Positions 1-8,602 of a stretch of DNA of 64,000 nt are shown here, piece by piece. The notes under the pieces were generated by a model that did not search any database, was not told the origin of the DNA, and saw only the letters and a list, made by a program, of their open reading frames with translations. The position numbers and the translations under genes were made by a program. Location: NCBI GenBank assembly GCA_963849095.1, contig CAWKGA010000001.1:434001-498000 (forward strand). The letters are read 5' to 3'. The stretch's first letter is position 1. The number at the start of each line of letters is the position of its first letter. This DNA comes from JASHUC01 sp963849095. Its GTDB lineage: Bacteria; Pseudomonadota; Gammaproteobacteria; Steroidobacterales; Steroidobacteraceae.

Positions 1-33
1 GAAGTCAACGGGCAGATCCAGCTGCCCGAGTGA
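1..33 (+). CDS. C-terminal end of a truncated upstream gene
   Basis: The window opens inside a possible reading frame that gives the residues EVNGQIQLPE and stops at TGA (31-33). Only ten codons are present, so neither the family nor even the reality of the gene can be judged. It is listed because the stop is followed by a short spacer and then a ribosome-binding site (cgaggagagc, 61-70) serving the transporter, which fits an operon-like arrangement. Confidence 0.3.
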   Translation, partial: EVNGQIQLPE

Positions 34-76
34 CCGCCACCGCCGCGGCCGATGCCGCCCCGAGGAGAGCCCGATT

Positions 77-1312
77 TTGGCAAGGGGTCCGCGCCTCCCT
101 TCGAACGTCCGATGGCTGATCGCGGCGCGTACCACGCGCAGTCTGGGGCAGGGCGTCACCGTCGTCAGCTTCTCGCTATACCTCGATGCGCTCGGCTATA
201 GCGGCGCCGCCATCGGCGTGGTGCTGATGGCGGGCTTGCTGTTCGGCGCGCTGCTCACCGTGGTCGTCGGTCCCCTGAGCGACCGTCGTGGACGCCGCGG
301 GCTGCTCCTGGCGTACGAGTGCTCCGCCGCGCTTGCCTCCCTCGCCGCGGCGCTCTCCACGTCGGAGATCGTGCTCGTCGCCGCCGCGACCATCGCGGGC
401 TTCGGGCGCGGCGCGAACGGCGCCGCGGGCCCTTTCGCTCCCGTCGAGCAGGCGTGGCTCGCGCGCGAGGTGACGGGCGCGATGCGCCGGCATGTCTTTG
501 CGCTCAACGCGACGTTCGGGTTCTTCGGGATGGCCGCCGGCGCGGCGCTCGCCGCCTCACCCAGCCTGTTCGGCCGCGGCTTCGGTGATATCGAGGCCTA
601 TCGCCTGCTGTTCCTCATTCCGTTCGCCGGCTCGCTCGCCTCGATTGTTCTCATCGGCCTCGCCCGCGAGGGCCCGGTGCCGCTCGCCGAGGTCCCGCAC
701 CACCTCGGCGATGCCGAGGGGATGGAGATCGTGCGCCGGGAGAATCGCCAGCTGCGGCGGCTCGCCGGCACCAACGCGATCAACGGGCTCGCGATCGGCA
801 TCATCGGGCCGCTCATCGCCTTCTGGCTCGCGCGCCGCTTCGCACAGGGTCCGGCCCTGATCGGTCCCGCGCTCGCGGTGAGCTTTCTCCTCGGGGGCTT
901 CGGCTCGACTCTCAACGGCTGGCTGAGCGTGCGCTTCGGCGCCGTGCGCTCGGTGCTGTGGATGCGATTCTGCGGCCTCCTGCTGCTGCTCGCGGTCCCC
1001 TTCGCGGAGACGTTCGGGGCGGCCGCGGCTCTTTACGGGCTGCGGTCCGCCTGCAACCAGGGCACGGCCGGCGCGCGCCAGTCGGTCGCGGTGGAGATCA
1101 CCCGAGTCGAGCGCCGCGGGCTCGCGGCGAGCGTTCAAAGCCTGTCGCTGCAGATTCCGCGGGCGGCCGGTCCGGTGCTCGGCGGGTGGCTGATCCACTC
1201 CGGCGAGTTCGTGGCTCCCTTCCTGCTCGCCACGGCGCTGCAGGCGCTCTATCTATTTCTGTATCGGCTCTACTTCAGCCCGCTCGACCGCGTTCCTGAG
1301 GGCAGAGCGTGA
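77..1312 (+). CDS. MFS transporter
   Basis: A 411-residue, very hydrophobic protein with about 12 membrane segments, the usual size of the major facilitator superfamily. The loop between helices 2 and 3 carries the family motif A (GPLSDRRGRR, about residues 59-68), which supports a proton-coupled or uniport carrier in the inner membrane. The substrate cannot be read from sequence. Translation starts at TTG (77), chosen because cgaggagagc lies at the right distance upstream and residues MARGPRLPSN lead straight into helix 1. It is convergent with the small membrane protein gene ending at 1328, only 15 bp away. MFS assignment is secure; an efflux role is a guess. Confidence 0.85.
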   Translation: MARGPRLPSNVRWLIAARTTRSLGQGVTVVSFSLYLDALGYSGAAIGVVLMAGLLFGALLTVVVGPLSDRRGRRGLLLAYECSAALASLAAALSTSEIVLVAAATIAGFGRGANGAAGPFAPVEQAWLAREVTGAMRRHVFALNATFGFFGMAAGAALAASPSLFGRGFGDIEAYRLLFLIPFAGSLASIVLIGLAREGPVPLAEVPHHLGDAEGMEIVRRENRQLRRLAGTNAINGLAIGIIGPLIAFWLARRFAQGPALIGPALAVSFLLGGFGSTLNGWLSVRFGAVRSVLWMRFCGLLLLLAVPFAETFGAAAALYGLRSACNQGTAGARQSVAVEITRVERRGLAASVQSLSLQIPRAAGPVLGGWLIHSGEFVAPFLLATALQALYLFLYRLYFSPLDRVPEGRA

Positions 1313-1327
1313 GCCGACCCCGCGCAG

Positions 1328-1624
1328 TCAATCGCCGCGCGGCGAGTCCTCGGGCGAATAGCGGCGCTCGCCGCTTGCAGGGTCGAAGAAGACCTCGACG
1401 GGCCGGCCCGTAGCGGGATCCTCGAAGCGCTCGCCGGTACGTTGCCATTGCGCGTCCCGGCGCTCGGACGTGCGGTACCGCCAGCGCTCGAAGAGGGTGC
1501 CGAGGAGCGCGGCGGCGCCGAGGACGAGCAGGTAGAGGCCAACGCCCCGCGGACCGAAGAGGCTGAGCCCGACTCCGGCCCCGAGCAGGATCACCGAGCC
1601 TGCGATCACCGCTCCTCGGAGCAC
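1328..1624 (-). CDS. small two-helix membrane protein, hypothetical
   Basis: About 98 residues: an N-terminal pair of hydrophobic helices (from AVIAGSVILLGAGVG to LLVLGAAALLGTLFE), then a basic, charged cytoplasmic tail ending in a DPATGRPVEVFFDPASGERR-like segment. No enzymatic motif is visible and I do not recognise a named family. The start is uncertain: GTG at 1624 lies 2 bp after the stop of the YbjQ-type gene, while GTG at 1609 has a GAGGAG only 2 nt upstream, which is too close. Either start puts it in one transcription unit with the YbjQ-type gene, so translational coupling is likely. The product is probably an inner-membrane protein. Confidence 0.6.
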   Translation of the reverse strand: MLRGAVIAGSVILLGAGVGLSLFGPRGVGLYLLVLGAAALLGTLFERWRYRTSERRDAQWQRTGERFEDPATGRPVEVFFDPASGERRYSPEDSPRGD

Positions 1625-1626
1625 GC

Positions 1627-1950
1627 TCAGGTCACCTGCTCGACGACGACGGCAGTGCCGTAGGCGACGATCTCGCTCATCGTCTGGCCGATCTCCGCGG
1701 AATCGAAGCGCATCATCACGATGGCGTTCGCGTGCATCAGGCTCGCATTCTTCACCATGCGATCCACGGCATGGCGCCGCGCTTCCTCGAGCAGCTGCGT
1801 GTACTCGGTGATCTCGCCTCCGGCGAGCGAGCGCAGGCCGGCCATGATATTGCCTCCGAGCCCGCGGCTGCGCACGACCACGCCGAACACCTGGCCCTTG
1901 GCCTCTCGCACACGGTATCCCGGAATGTTCTCGGTGGTGACGACCAGCAT
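1627..1950 (-). CDS. YbjQ/UPF0145 family protein
   Basis: The 107-residue product starts MLVVTTENIPGYRV and has the family landmarks VFGVVVRSRGLGGNIMAGL and the C-terminal NAIVMMRFD...IVAYGTAVVV. Family members form small pentameric barrels. The family was once called heavy-metal binding, but its function is not established. A longer in-frame extension to 2043 exists, but ATG at 1950 is preferred because GGGGAG sits about 6 nt upstream and the family always begins at this residue. Length equals the family norm. The downstream two-helix membrane protein follows after 2 bp. Confidence 0.85.
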   Translation of the reverse strand: MLVVTTENIPGYRVREAKGQVFGVVVRSRGLGGNIMAGLRSLAGGEITEYTQLLEEARRHAVDRMVKNASLMHANAIVMMRFDSAEIGQTMSEIVAYGTAVVVEQVT

Positions 1951-2048
1951 GCTTTCTCCCCGCGGCGGCTGTCCGAGCTCGGTGAAGTGTACGCCCTGCC
2001 GGTGGGTTAGGATAAGCCGCCGCGGAGCTGCGGCGGGAGTCACGGCTG

Positions 2049-2570
2049 ATGGGCGAGTTTCCCGAGGTTTTCTCCGGCGCCTCCACCACGACGGAGGCGA
2101 GGCTCGAGTTCGTCTTCCAGATCCGCCTTTGGTTCACGCGGGTACAGAACATCGAGAACATGCCTTCCGGAGCCGGGCGGGGCGCCGTCTATGTCGATCG
2201 CGGCACCATCGAGGGCCCGCGGCTGACGGGCGCCGTCGTCCCCGGGAGCGGGGGCGACTGGGCTCTCTTTCGGCCCGATGGCGTGCTCGCGACCGACGCG
2301 CGCTACATGCTTCGCGCGGACGACGGCACGCTCATCCTCCTCCACAACCGCGGCTATCTCTGGGGGCGCAAGCCAGACGTGATGCCGCGGATCCGTGCCT
2401 GGATCTTCGAAGGCGGCCCGCCCGTCGCGCACTCGGAGTACTACCTGCGCGCGTTTCCGACCTTCGAGGTGCAGACGGGACCACACGACTGGCTGATGCG
2501 GCACGTCGTCGTCGGCGTCGGTGAGCGGCAGGGCGACGGCAATCTCATCCGCTACTATGCGGTGCTCTGA
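2049..2570 (+). CDS. DUF3237 domain-containing protein
   Basis: A 173-residue protein with the DUF3237 pattern: a conserved N-terminal strand (LEFVFQIRLWF), the central ...GDWALFRPDGVLATDARY segment, LIHNRG-like residues (LILLHNRGYLWG), and an FPTFEVQTGPHDWL motif before the C-terminal strand. These proteins are predicted beta-barrels of unknown activity and often lie beside oxidoreductases. Here a GMC oxidoreductase starts about 20 bp downstream, so the two are probably co-transcribed and may act on the same substrate (inference). No signal peptide is visible. Confidence 0.8.
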   Translation: MGEFPEVFSGASTTTEARLEFVFQIRLWFTRVQNIENMPSGAGRGAVYVDRGTIEGPRLTGAVVPGSGGDWALFRPDGVLATDARYMLRADDGTLILLHNRGYLWGRKPDVMPRIRAWIFEGGPPVAHSEYYLRAFPTFEVQTGPHDWLMRHVVVGVGERQGDGNLIRYYAVL

Positions 2571-2593
2571 TTGAAGTCGAGCGCCGGTTGAGC

Positions 2594-4255
2594 ATGTCGG
2601 AGCACGATTTCGTCATCGTCGGGGCCGGATCGGCAGGCTGTGTCCTCGCCAACAGGCTCTCGGAGGACCGCGCCCATCGCGTGCTGCTCCTCGAGGCGGG
2701 CGCGAGCGGCGGGCGCGCGCTCACCGCCATTCCCGTCGCGTGGCTCGCCGCGGCGGGCACGCCGGCTCTCGGCTGGGGCTATCAGGCCGAACCCGAGGCG
2801 GCGACGGACCTGCGCAGCCTCCCGCAGCCGCGCGGCAAGCTGCTCGGCGGTACCTCCTCGATCAACGGGATGATGTACAGCCGCGGCAATGCCGGCGATT
2901 ACGACCGCTGGCGCGGCGCGGGCCTTCCGGGCTGGGGATTTAAGGAAGTGCTGCCGTACTTCAAGCGCATGGAGACGAGCTGGCGAGGGGAGGGCCCCTT
3001 TCACGGCAGCTCGGGGCCGCTTGCGGTCTCACGGCAGCCGCGCGATCCCTACATCACGCCCCGCATGCTGGAGGCCGCCGCGAGGCTCGGCCACGCCGAG
3101 AGTGAGGATTTCCACGGCCCGCAGGCCGAGGGCTTCGGGCTACCCGACTTCACCATCCGCCGCGGCCGCCGCGACAGTACCGCGACAGCTTATCTCGCCC
3201 CGGCGCTCCGCCGCCCCAATCTGACCGTCGAGGCGCGCGCGCACGCGACTCGCGTCGTGATCGAACGAAGGCGTGCCGTCGGTGTGGAGTATGTGAAGGA
3301 CGGACAGCGGCACGTGGCCCACGCGGCGCGGGAGGTGATTCTCGCCGCGGGCGCGTTCAACTCGCCGCAGCTACTGCTGCTCTCGGGCGTCGGACCTCCG
3401 CACGAGCTCGAGGCCGCCGGGATCGCGCCCTTGCACGCGCTGCCCGCTGTGGGCAAGAGCCTGCAGGACCATCCGCTCGTCGTTGCGGTGTATCAGGCGG
3501 CGAGCCCCTGCACGTTCGAGCGCGCGCTGCGGCTCGACCGGCTAGCGCTCGGGCTCCTCGCCTGGCGCCTCGCCGGCAGCGGTCCGCTCGCGGCGAATCC
3601 CATCTCGATCCAGGCCTTCCTGCGGCTCGCCCGTGAGGCCCGGTGGCCCGACCTTCAGTTCCAGGTGTCGCATGTATCGATGCTCGCGCGGCCGTGGTTC
3701 CCCGGATGGCGGCGCGGAGCGGGCCACCAGTTTACCGCCGTCGCGCTGAGCCTGCGTCCGGCCGGGACGGGGGAGGTGACCTTGCGCTCATCCGACCCGC
3801 TGGCTCCGCCGCGGATCCGGCTCGGCCTGCTCGCCGCGGAGGCCGACCGGCGCATCGCCCGCGACATGCTGAAGCTTGCGCGCCGCTTCTTTGCGACGGA
3901 GCCCGTATCGGCGCTCGTCAGCGCGGAGCTCGCTCCAGGCCCGGCCGCCCGGTCTGACGCGGAGCTCGACGCGTACATTCGCGCGACGATTCAAACGGGG
4001 GCGCATCCGACCAGCACATGTGCGATGGGTCGGGACGATCGCGCGGTGCTCGATGCGCAGCTCAGGGTGCGGGGAATCGAATCGTTGAGAGTCGCGGATG
4101 CCGCCTCGATGCCCGACATCGTGAGCGGAAACACGAACGCGCCCACGATCATGATCGCCGAGAAGGCCTCCGATCTGATTCTGGGCCGCCCGCCGCTTCC
4201 ACCCGCCGACGAGGCTCGCGCGCAGATCACTCCGCCGGGATCCGGCCGAGGCTAG
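2594..4255 (+). CDS. GMC family FAD-dependent oxidoreductase (choline dehydrogenase-like)
   Basis: A 553-residue flavoprotein. The N-terminus has the ADP-binding motif FVIVGAGSAGCVLANRL, followed by GGTSSINGMMYSRGNAGDYD, the GMC signature near residues 80-100. The C-terminal catalytic half shows TGAHPTSTCAMG with the active-site His and GNTNAPTIMIAEKAS with the second catalytic His/Asn position (Asn here, as in many alcohol dehydrogenases). The family oxidises primary or secondary alcohols with FAD. Substrate unknown. ATG 2594 is taken; an in-frame TTG at 2588 adds two residues. It follows the DUF3237 gene and is convergent with the hybrid kinase gene, 12 bp away. Confidence 0.9.
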   Translation: MSEHDFVIVGAGSAGCVLANRLSEDRAHRVLLLEAGASGGRALTAIPVAWLAAAGTPALGWGYQAEPEAATDLRSLPQPRGKLLGGTSSINGMMYSRGNAGDYDRWRGAGLPGWGFKEVLPYFKRMETSWRGEGPFHGSSGPLAVSRQPRDPYITPRMLEAAARLGHAESEDFHGPQAEGFGLPDFTIRRGRRDSTATAYLAPALRRPNLTVEARAHATRVVIERRRAVGVEYVKDGQRHVAHAAREVILAAGAFNSPQLLLLSGVGPPHELEAAGIAPLHALPAVGKSLQDHPLVVAVYQAASPCTFERALRLDRLALGLLAWRLAGSGPLAANPISIQAFLRLAREARWPDLQFQVSHVSMLARPWFPGWRRGAGHQFTAVALSLRPAGTGEVTLRSSDPLAPPRIRLGLLAAEADRRIARDMLKLARRFFATEPVSALVSAELAPGPAARSDAELDAYIRATIQTGAHPTSTCAMGRDDRAVLDAQLRVRGIESLRVADAASMPDIVSGNTNAPTIMIAEKASDLILGRPPLPPADEARAQITPPGSGRG

Positions 4256-4267
4256 CTGCCGTCTCGC

Positions 4268-7200
4268 TCAGAGGCTGCCGGCGGCGCGCGGTGCTTCCGA
4301 GACGACACCTTGCAGAGCTGCCGCGACTCGCTGCCGCTCTGCGGCGATGCGGGCAACGTGCTCCGTCAGCTCCGCATCGGTGAGGGCCGCCGCCCGCAAC
4401 TCGAGCCCGGCGCAGAGCTCCCGCAAAGGCGTCGCGCGAATGTTGGCGCTCGCACCCCTCAGGGAATGCGCTGCGCGCTCGAGAGCCTCCCGGTCGCGCC
4501 GGGCGATGCAGCGATTGAGCTCCGCCACGAGCTCCTCGCTCGTGAACACGAACGCTTGAGCGACCTCGCGGGCGAATTCCGCATCCTCGCCGGTCAGCTC
4601 GCGAAATCCGTTGAGGTCCACGGGCGCGTCGCCCGCGCTCGAGGCGACGAGCTGCACCACGGCGGAGTCGTCGAGCACCGCGCCGCCCGCCGTGGTCCCG
4701 CTTCCCGCGGCATCCTTGGCGCGCAGGCCGAATCGCTCCAGGACAGCCTCGAGCCTCTGCACGTCGAGCGGCTTCGTGATGAGGTCGTCCATGCCGGCAC
4801 CGAGGCAGCGCTCCCGCTGGCCCGCCATCGCGCTCGCCGTCAGCGCGACGATCGGCGTGCGCCGCTCGCCTTGCTCGAGTTTGCGTAAGGAGCTGGTGGC
4901 GGCATAGCCGTCCATGAGCGGCATCTGCAGATCGAGCAGCACCAGATCGAAGCGCCCCTGCTCGCAGGCCTGAACGGCTTCGAGCCCGTTGCCCGCGACG
5001 CTCACATGGCAACCGAGGCGCTCGAGAAAGCTCCGCGCCACCTTCTGGTTGACGAGATTGTCCTCGACGAGCAGCACCTTGCCCGAGTACCGCGGGACGA
5101 ATTTCGCGGGCACGAACGGCGCGGCCCCAGGCGCGGGTGCGGGGCGCGCCTGCACCTCATCGCCCCCGGCCCATCCAGACTCGGCCGGCGTTTCTGCTCC
5201 CGGCCGCGCGGCTTCGGCCAGCTCGAGCGGCAGCACGAACCAGAACGTCGAGCCCCGGCCGAGCGTGCTGCCCACCCCCACATCGCCCCCCATCAGCTCG
5301 ACGAGGCGGCGCACGATCGAGAGGCCGAGGCCCGTGCCGCCGAAATTCCTCGTCGTCGAGGAATCCGCTTGAACGAACGGCTGGAAGAGCGTCGAGAGCG
5401 TCCCGGAGGAGATCCCGATGCCGGTGTCGCTCACCTCGAAGCGCGCGAGCACGTGGCCGTTCTGCCGGCCGGCGAGACTGACTCGCACCGTGACGCTACC
5501 CGCGGGCGTGAACTTGATGGCGTTGCTGATGAGATTGATCAGGCACTGTCGGATGCGCTGCCGGTCGCCCATGACCCGCCGCGGAACGTCGGGATCGACG
5601 CGCACGTCGAGGCGCAGGTTCTTTGCGGTCGCCTGGAAGGCGAGGATGGCCCGGGCTTCCGCAACGCTCGCCGGCAGGTCCATCTCGGCGACATCGATGT
5701 CGAGCTTGCCGGCCTCGATCTTGGAGAAGTCGAGGATGTCGTTGATCACTGCGAGCAGGGAATTGGCGCTCGCGTGGATCGTCTCGGCGTACTCGCGCTG
5801 TCCCTCGTCGAGCGCGGAGTCGAGCAGCAGGCTCGTCATGCCGATGATGCCGTTCATCGGCGTGCGGATCTCGTGGCTCACGTTCGCAAGGAAGGCGCTC
5901 TTCGAGCGGCTCGCGGCCTGGGCTGCCTCGGACGCGTGAATGAGCGCATCGCGCGCGGCGTGCGCCTCGGTCACATCCTGCATCGAGCCGGCGAGGCGCA
6001 GCGGAACGCCGCTCGCGTCCCGCTCGGCCTCGCCTCGCATCCGCACCCAGCGGTACGTGCCGGACCGGGTGCGAGCCCGCACCTCCACGTCGTACGGCTC
6101 GTTGCGCTCGAAGTGCGCGCGCAGCGCGGCCCGGCAGGGGGCGAGGTCATCGGCGTGGACGAGACTCTCAGGCGTTTCCACGGCCCCGGAGACCTCCCCT
6201 TCCGCGAAGCCGAGGATCGCCTCGTAGCGCGGTGATACCCAGAGAGACTTCCCGACGAGGTCCCACTCCCACAGTCCGTCCTGCGTTCCGCGGATGGCGC
6301 GCTCGAAGCGCTGCCGGGCCACCCTCAGGGCATCCTCGGCGAGCTTCTGCTTGTGAATGTCCTGTACGGATCCGGACATCCGCACGGCGCGGCCCTCCGA
6401 GTCGAGCTCGGCCTGGCCGCGCGCGAGGAACCATCGATAGGTCCCGTCCTTCAGACGCAGCCGTACGTCGTACTGGTACGGCAAGCCGGAGATGCGGTGC
6501 GTCTCGACCAGGCTGCGGACGGTCGGTAGATCGTCGGGATGAGTGATCGCCCGCACGTCATTCACGGTGTCGAGATTGAGCTCGCCCGGGCGGTAGCCGA
6601 GGAGGGCGTAGTAGCTGGAAGAGGCCCAGTACCTGTCCGTGAGCGCATCGAGCTCCCAGTGACCCTCGTGGATCGACAAGGAGGCGCGCTCGAGCCTGCG
6701 CTGCGCATCGTCCAGCGCCTCGGCCTGCGCCCGGAACCGCTCGGCTGCCTCGACCTCGACCGTGATGTCGCGCGTCGCCCCGAGGGCGCGCAGCGCGCGG
6801 CCGTGCTCATCGCGCATGAACTTCTGGTAGAGCTGCAGGTGGCGCACCTGGCCGTTGCGCGCGCGGCGGCGCATCCGGATCGTCATGATCGCCGTGCCGT
6901 CGGCGTGCGCCTTCATGGTGGCGGCCCTCACGGTGGCGGAATCCTCCGGCAGGATGCTCGCGATGATCCGCCGTCCGATCTCCTGCGGGTCGGCGCTCGG
7001 ATCCCCGAATTCCTCGCCGACCCCGTGAAGCCAGGTGAATCGCTCGAGCGGGTAATCGTACTCCCAGCATTCGATCCCGGCGGCCTCGGTCGCGAGGGTC
7101 AAGTGGTCGAGAAGTTTGCGCTCATGCTCCGCGTTGCGGCGCAGCTGTTCTCCCGCCTCGAACTCCTTCGTGATGTCCCAGCTCACGCCGAGCGACCGCA

Positions 7201-7555
7201 GGGGCTGGCCCTGCGCATCGACCGAGGTGCGCGCGTAGGCCTGGATGTGGCGGATGGAGCCGTCGGCGAGGCGCATCCGGTATCGGAACGAGGCGTCCGC
7301 ATCGCCCTTCGCGAGGGCGTCGGATATGACTTTGTGGCCGACGTCCCTGTCGTCGGGATGCACCCACCGGAATAGATCCTCGCCGAGCTCTTGGCCGTAG
7401 TGCCTGTTCGTCGCCGCGAGCGCAACCCGGCTCTCGTCCCACGAGATGGTGTTCGTCGTCCAGTCAACTTCCCAGACGAAGATGCCTGCGGCTTGCGTCG
7501 CGATGCTCAGTCGCGCGAGGAGCTCGTGCTCAGTCAGCGAGTCTTTGTCGGGCAT
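4268..7555 (-). CDS. soluble multi-PAS hybrid sensor histidine kinase with receiver and HPt domains
   Basis: A 1095-residue cytoplasmic phosphorelay protein with no membrane segment. Four PAS/PAC units occupy roughly residues 15-135, 150-270, 285-410 and 420-540, each ending in a GSxQDI/GxSWDIT-like PAC motif. The dimerisation domain has the H-box FLANVSHEIRTPMNG (about 565). The ATPase domain has NLISNAIKFTP, DTGIGI and GGTGLGLSI. A receiver domain (about 845-965) has LLVEDNLVNQ, phospho-acceptor in LLDLQMP and the lysine in ITKPLD. A C-terminal HPt domain carries AAHSLRGASANIRA. All phosphotransfer residues look intact. No cognate DNA-binding regulator is adjacent. Signal unknown; no cofactor-binding cysteine or heme motif stands out in the PAS units. 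Confidence 0.93.
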   Translation of the reverse strand: MPDKDSLTEHELLARLSIATQAAGIFVWEVDWTTNTISWDESRVALAATNRHYGQELGEDLFRWVHPDDRDVGHKVISDALAKGDADASFRYRMRLADGSIRHIQAYARTSVDAQGQPLRSLGVSWDITKEFEAGEQLRRNAEHERKLLDHLTLATEAAGIECWEYDYPLERFTWLHGVGEEFGDPSADPQEIGRRIIASILPEDSATVRAATMKAHADGTAIMTIRMRRRARNGQVRHLQLYQKFMRDEHGRALRALGATRDITVEVEAAERFRAQAEALDDAQRRLERASLSIHEGHWELDALTDRYWASSSYYALLGYRPGELNLDTVNDVRAITHPDDLPTVRSLVETHRISGLPYQYDVRLRLKDGTYRWFLARGQAELDSEGRAVRMSGSVQDIHKQKLAEDALRVARQRFERAIRGTQDGLWEWDLVGKSLWVSPRYEAILGFAEGEVSGAVETPESLVHADDLAPCRAALRAHFERNEPYDVEVRARTRSGTYRWVRMRGEAERDASGVPLRLAGSMQDVTEAHAARDALIHASEAAQAASRSKSAFLANVSHEIRTPMNGIIGMTSLLLDSALDEGQREYAETIHASANSLLAVINDILDFSKIEAGKLDIDVAEMDLPASVAEARAILAFQATAKNLRLDVRVDPDVPRRVMGDRQRIRQCLINLISNAIKFTPAGSVTVRVSLAGRQNGHVLARFEVSDTGIGISSGTLSTLFQPFVQADSSTTRNFGGTGLGLSIVRRLVELMGGDVGVGSTLGRGSTFWFVLPLELAEAARPGAETPAESGWAGGDEVQARPAPAPGAAPFVPAKFVPRYSGKVLLVEDNLVNQKVARSFLERLGCHVSVAGNGLEAVQACEQGRFDLVLLDLQMPLMDGYAATSSLRKLEQGERRTPIVALTASAMAGQRERCLGAGMDDLITKPLDVQRLEAVLERFGLRAKDAAGSGTTAGGAVLDDSAVVQLVASSAGDAPVDLNGFRELTGEDAEFAREVAQAFVFTSEELVAELNRCIARRDREALERAAHSLRGASANIRATPLRELCAGLELRAAALTDAELTEHVARIAAERQRVAAALQGVVSEAPRAAGSL

Positions 7556-7687
7556 CGTCGGAATGTCGCAGCCGCCCCGGGCGCCATGGCCGCCGGCTAC
7601 TCTAGGTGCGTGCTCGCCCGGCGACAGCGACCCACGTACCGAAACACAGTCCGCGGGGGGAAGACTGAGAGACCGATCACACTACGG

Positions 7688-7714
7688 GAACGCTCGTTCC
7701 GAGCTCGAGCGTTC
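7688..7714. repeat. 9-bp perfect inverted repeat in the kinase/NYN spacer
   Basis: GAACGCTCG (7688-7696) is repeated in inverted form as CGAGCGTTC (7706-7714) with a 9-nt loop. It lies downstream of the NYN gene stop and upstream of the hybrid kinase start, both on the minus strand. There is no T-run on either strand, so it is not a standard intrinsic terminator. It could be an mRNA-end hairpin of the NYN operon or an operator for the kinase gene. The rest of this 207-bp spacer shows nothing else I can support. Confidence 0.4.
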
Positions 7715-7762
7715 AGCTCGGGCGCGAAGCGAGCGCTTGACGTCCGGGCCGGCGTCTGAAGG

Positions 7763-8602
7763 TCAGGCTGGGTCGGCGGGCGTGTGGATCAAGTAACCGC
7801 CGGATTTGTCGTCGCGCTCAAGAGAGAGCAGCCGGCGTGCAGCCGCCTCCTCGAGCAGGCGGTTGAACGAGCGAAATCCGTAATAGCTCTCGTTGAAGCC
7901 GGGCCGTACGCGCTTCAAAGCCTGCTTCACCATCGAGCCCCAGACCTTGCCGTCCTCGCCCCGCTCGGTCATCAGCGCATCGACGGTCGCGAGCACCAGA
8001 TCGAACGCCTCCTGCTTCTTGTCCTCGTCACGTTCCTTCGTGTCGGCCGTGGCCGCGGGCGCCGCAGCCTCGGTCGTCGCCGGCTCGCCTCCCGTCTTCT
8101 TGCGGGAGCCGCGGCGCGCCTTCTGCTCCCTCACCAGGTCGTCGTAGTAGATGAACTCGTCGCAGCTTGCGATGAGCAGGTCGGAGGTCGAATTCTTCAC
8201 GCCGAGACCGATGACGCCCTTGTTGTTCTCCCGGAGCTTCGCGACGAGCGGCGAGAAATCCGAATCGCCGCTGATGATCACGAAGGTGTCGACGTGCGGC
8301 TTGGTGTAGCACAGGTCGAGCGCATCGACGACCATGCGGATGTCCGCGGAGTTCTTCCCGGACTGCTTGACGTGGGGGATCTCGATCAGCTCGAAGCCCG
8401 CATGATGCATGCCGGCCTTGAATTCCTTGTACCGCTCCCAGTCGCAGTACGCCTTCTTGACGACGATGGAGCCTTTCAGCAGCAAGCGCTCCAGAACCCG
8501 CTTGATGTCGAACTGGGCGTAGCGCTCGTCGCGCACCCCGAGGGCGATGTTCTCGAAATCGCAGAACAGCGCAAGGTTGGCGGTCTCCGGCTCGGCGCTC
8601 AC
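7763..8602 (-). CDS. NYN domain protein with C-terminal OST-HTH/LOTUS domain (LabA/DUF88-like)
   Basis: A 279-residue protein. Residues about 10-145 form a NYN (PIN-like) domain beginning LALFCDFENIALG and containing the conserved acidic residues in SADIRMVVDALD and ISGDSDFSPLV; these are metal ligands in characterised relatives with ribonuclease activity. A charged, alanine-rich linker (about 150-195) leads to an OST-HTH/LOTUS domain (about 200-272, VWGSMVKQALKRVRPGFN...), a putative RNA-binding module. The product is therefore likely an RNA-binding or RNA-cleaving protein. GTG start at 8602 overlaps the TGA of the upstream cyclase gene (GTGA), implying translational coupling. The target RNA is unknown. 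Confidence 0.85.
   Translation of the reverse strand: MSAEPETANLALFCDFENIALGVRDERYAQFDIKRVLERLLLKGSIVVKKAYCDWERYKEFKAGMHHAGFELIEIPHVKQSGKNSADIRMVVDALDLCYTKPHVDTFVIISGDSDFSPLVAKLRENNKGVIGLGVKNSTSDLLIASCDEFIYYDDLVREQKARRGSRKKTGGEPATTEAAAPAATADTKERDEDKKQEAFDLVLATVDALMTERGEDGKVWGSMVKQALKRVRPGFNESYYGFRSFNRLLEEAAARRLLSLERDDKSGGYLIHTPADPA

Noticed and set aside
5006..6235. 409-codon plus-strand frame opposite the hybrid kinase
   Set aside because: Shadow of the kinase gene; no domain, biased composition.
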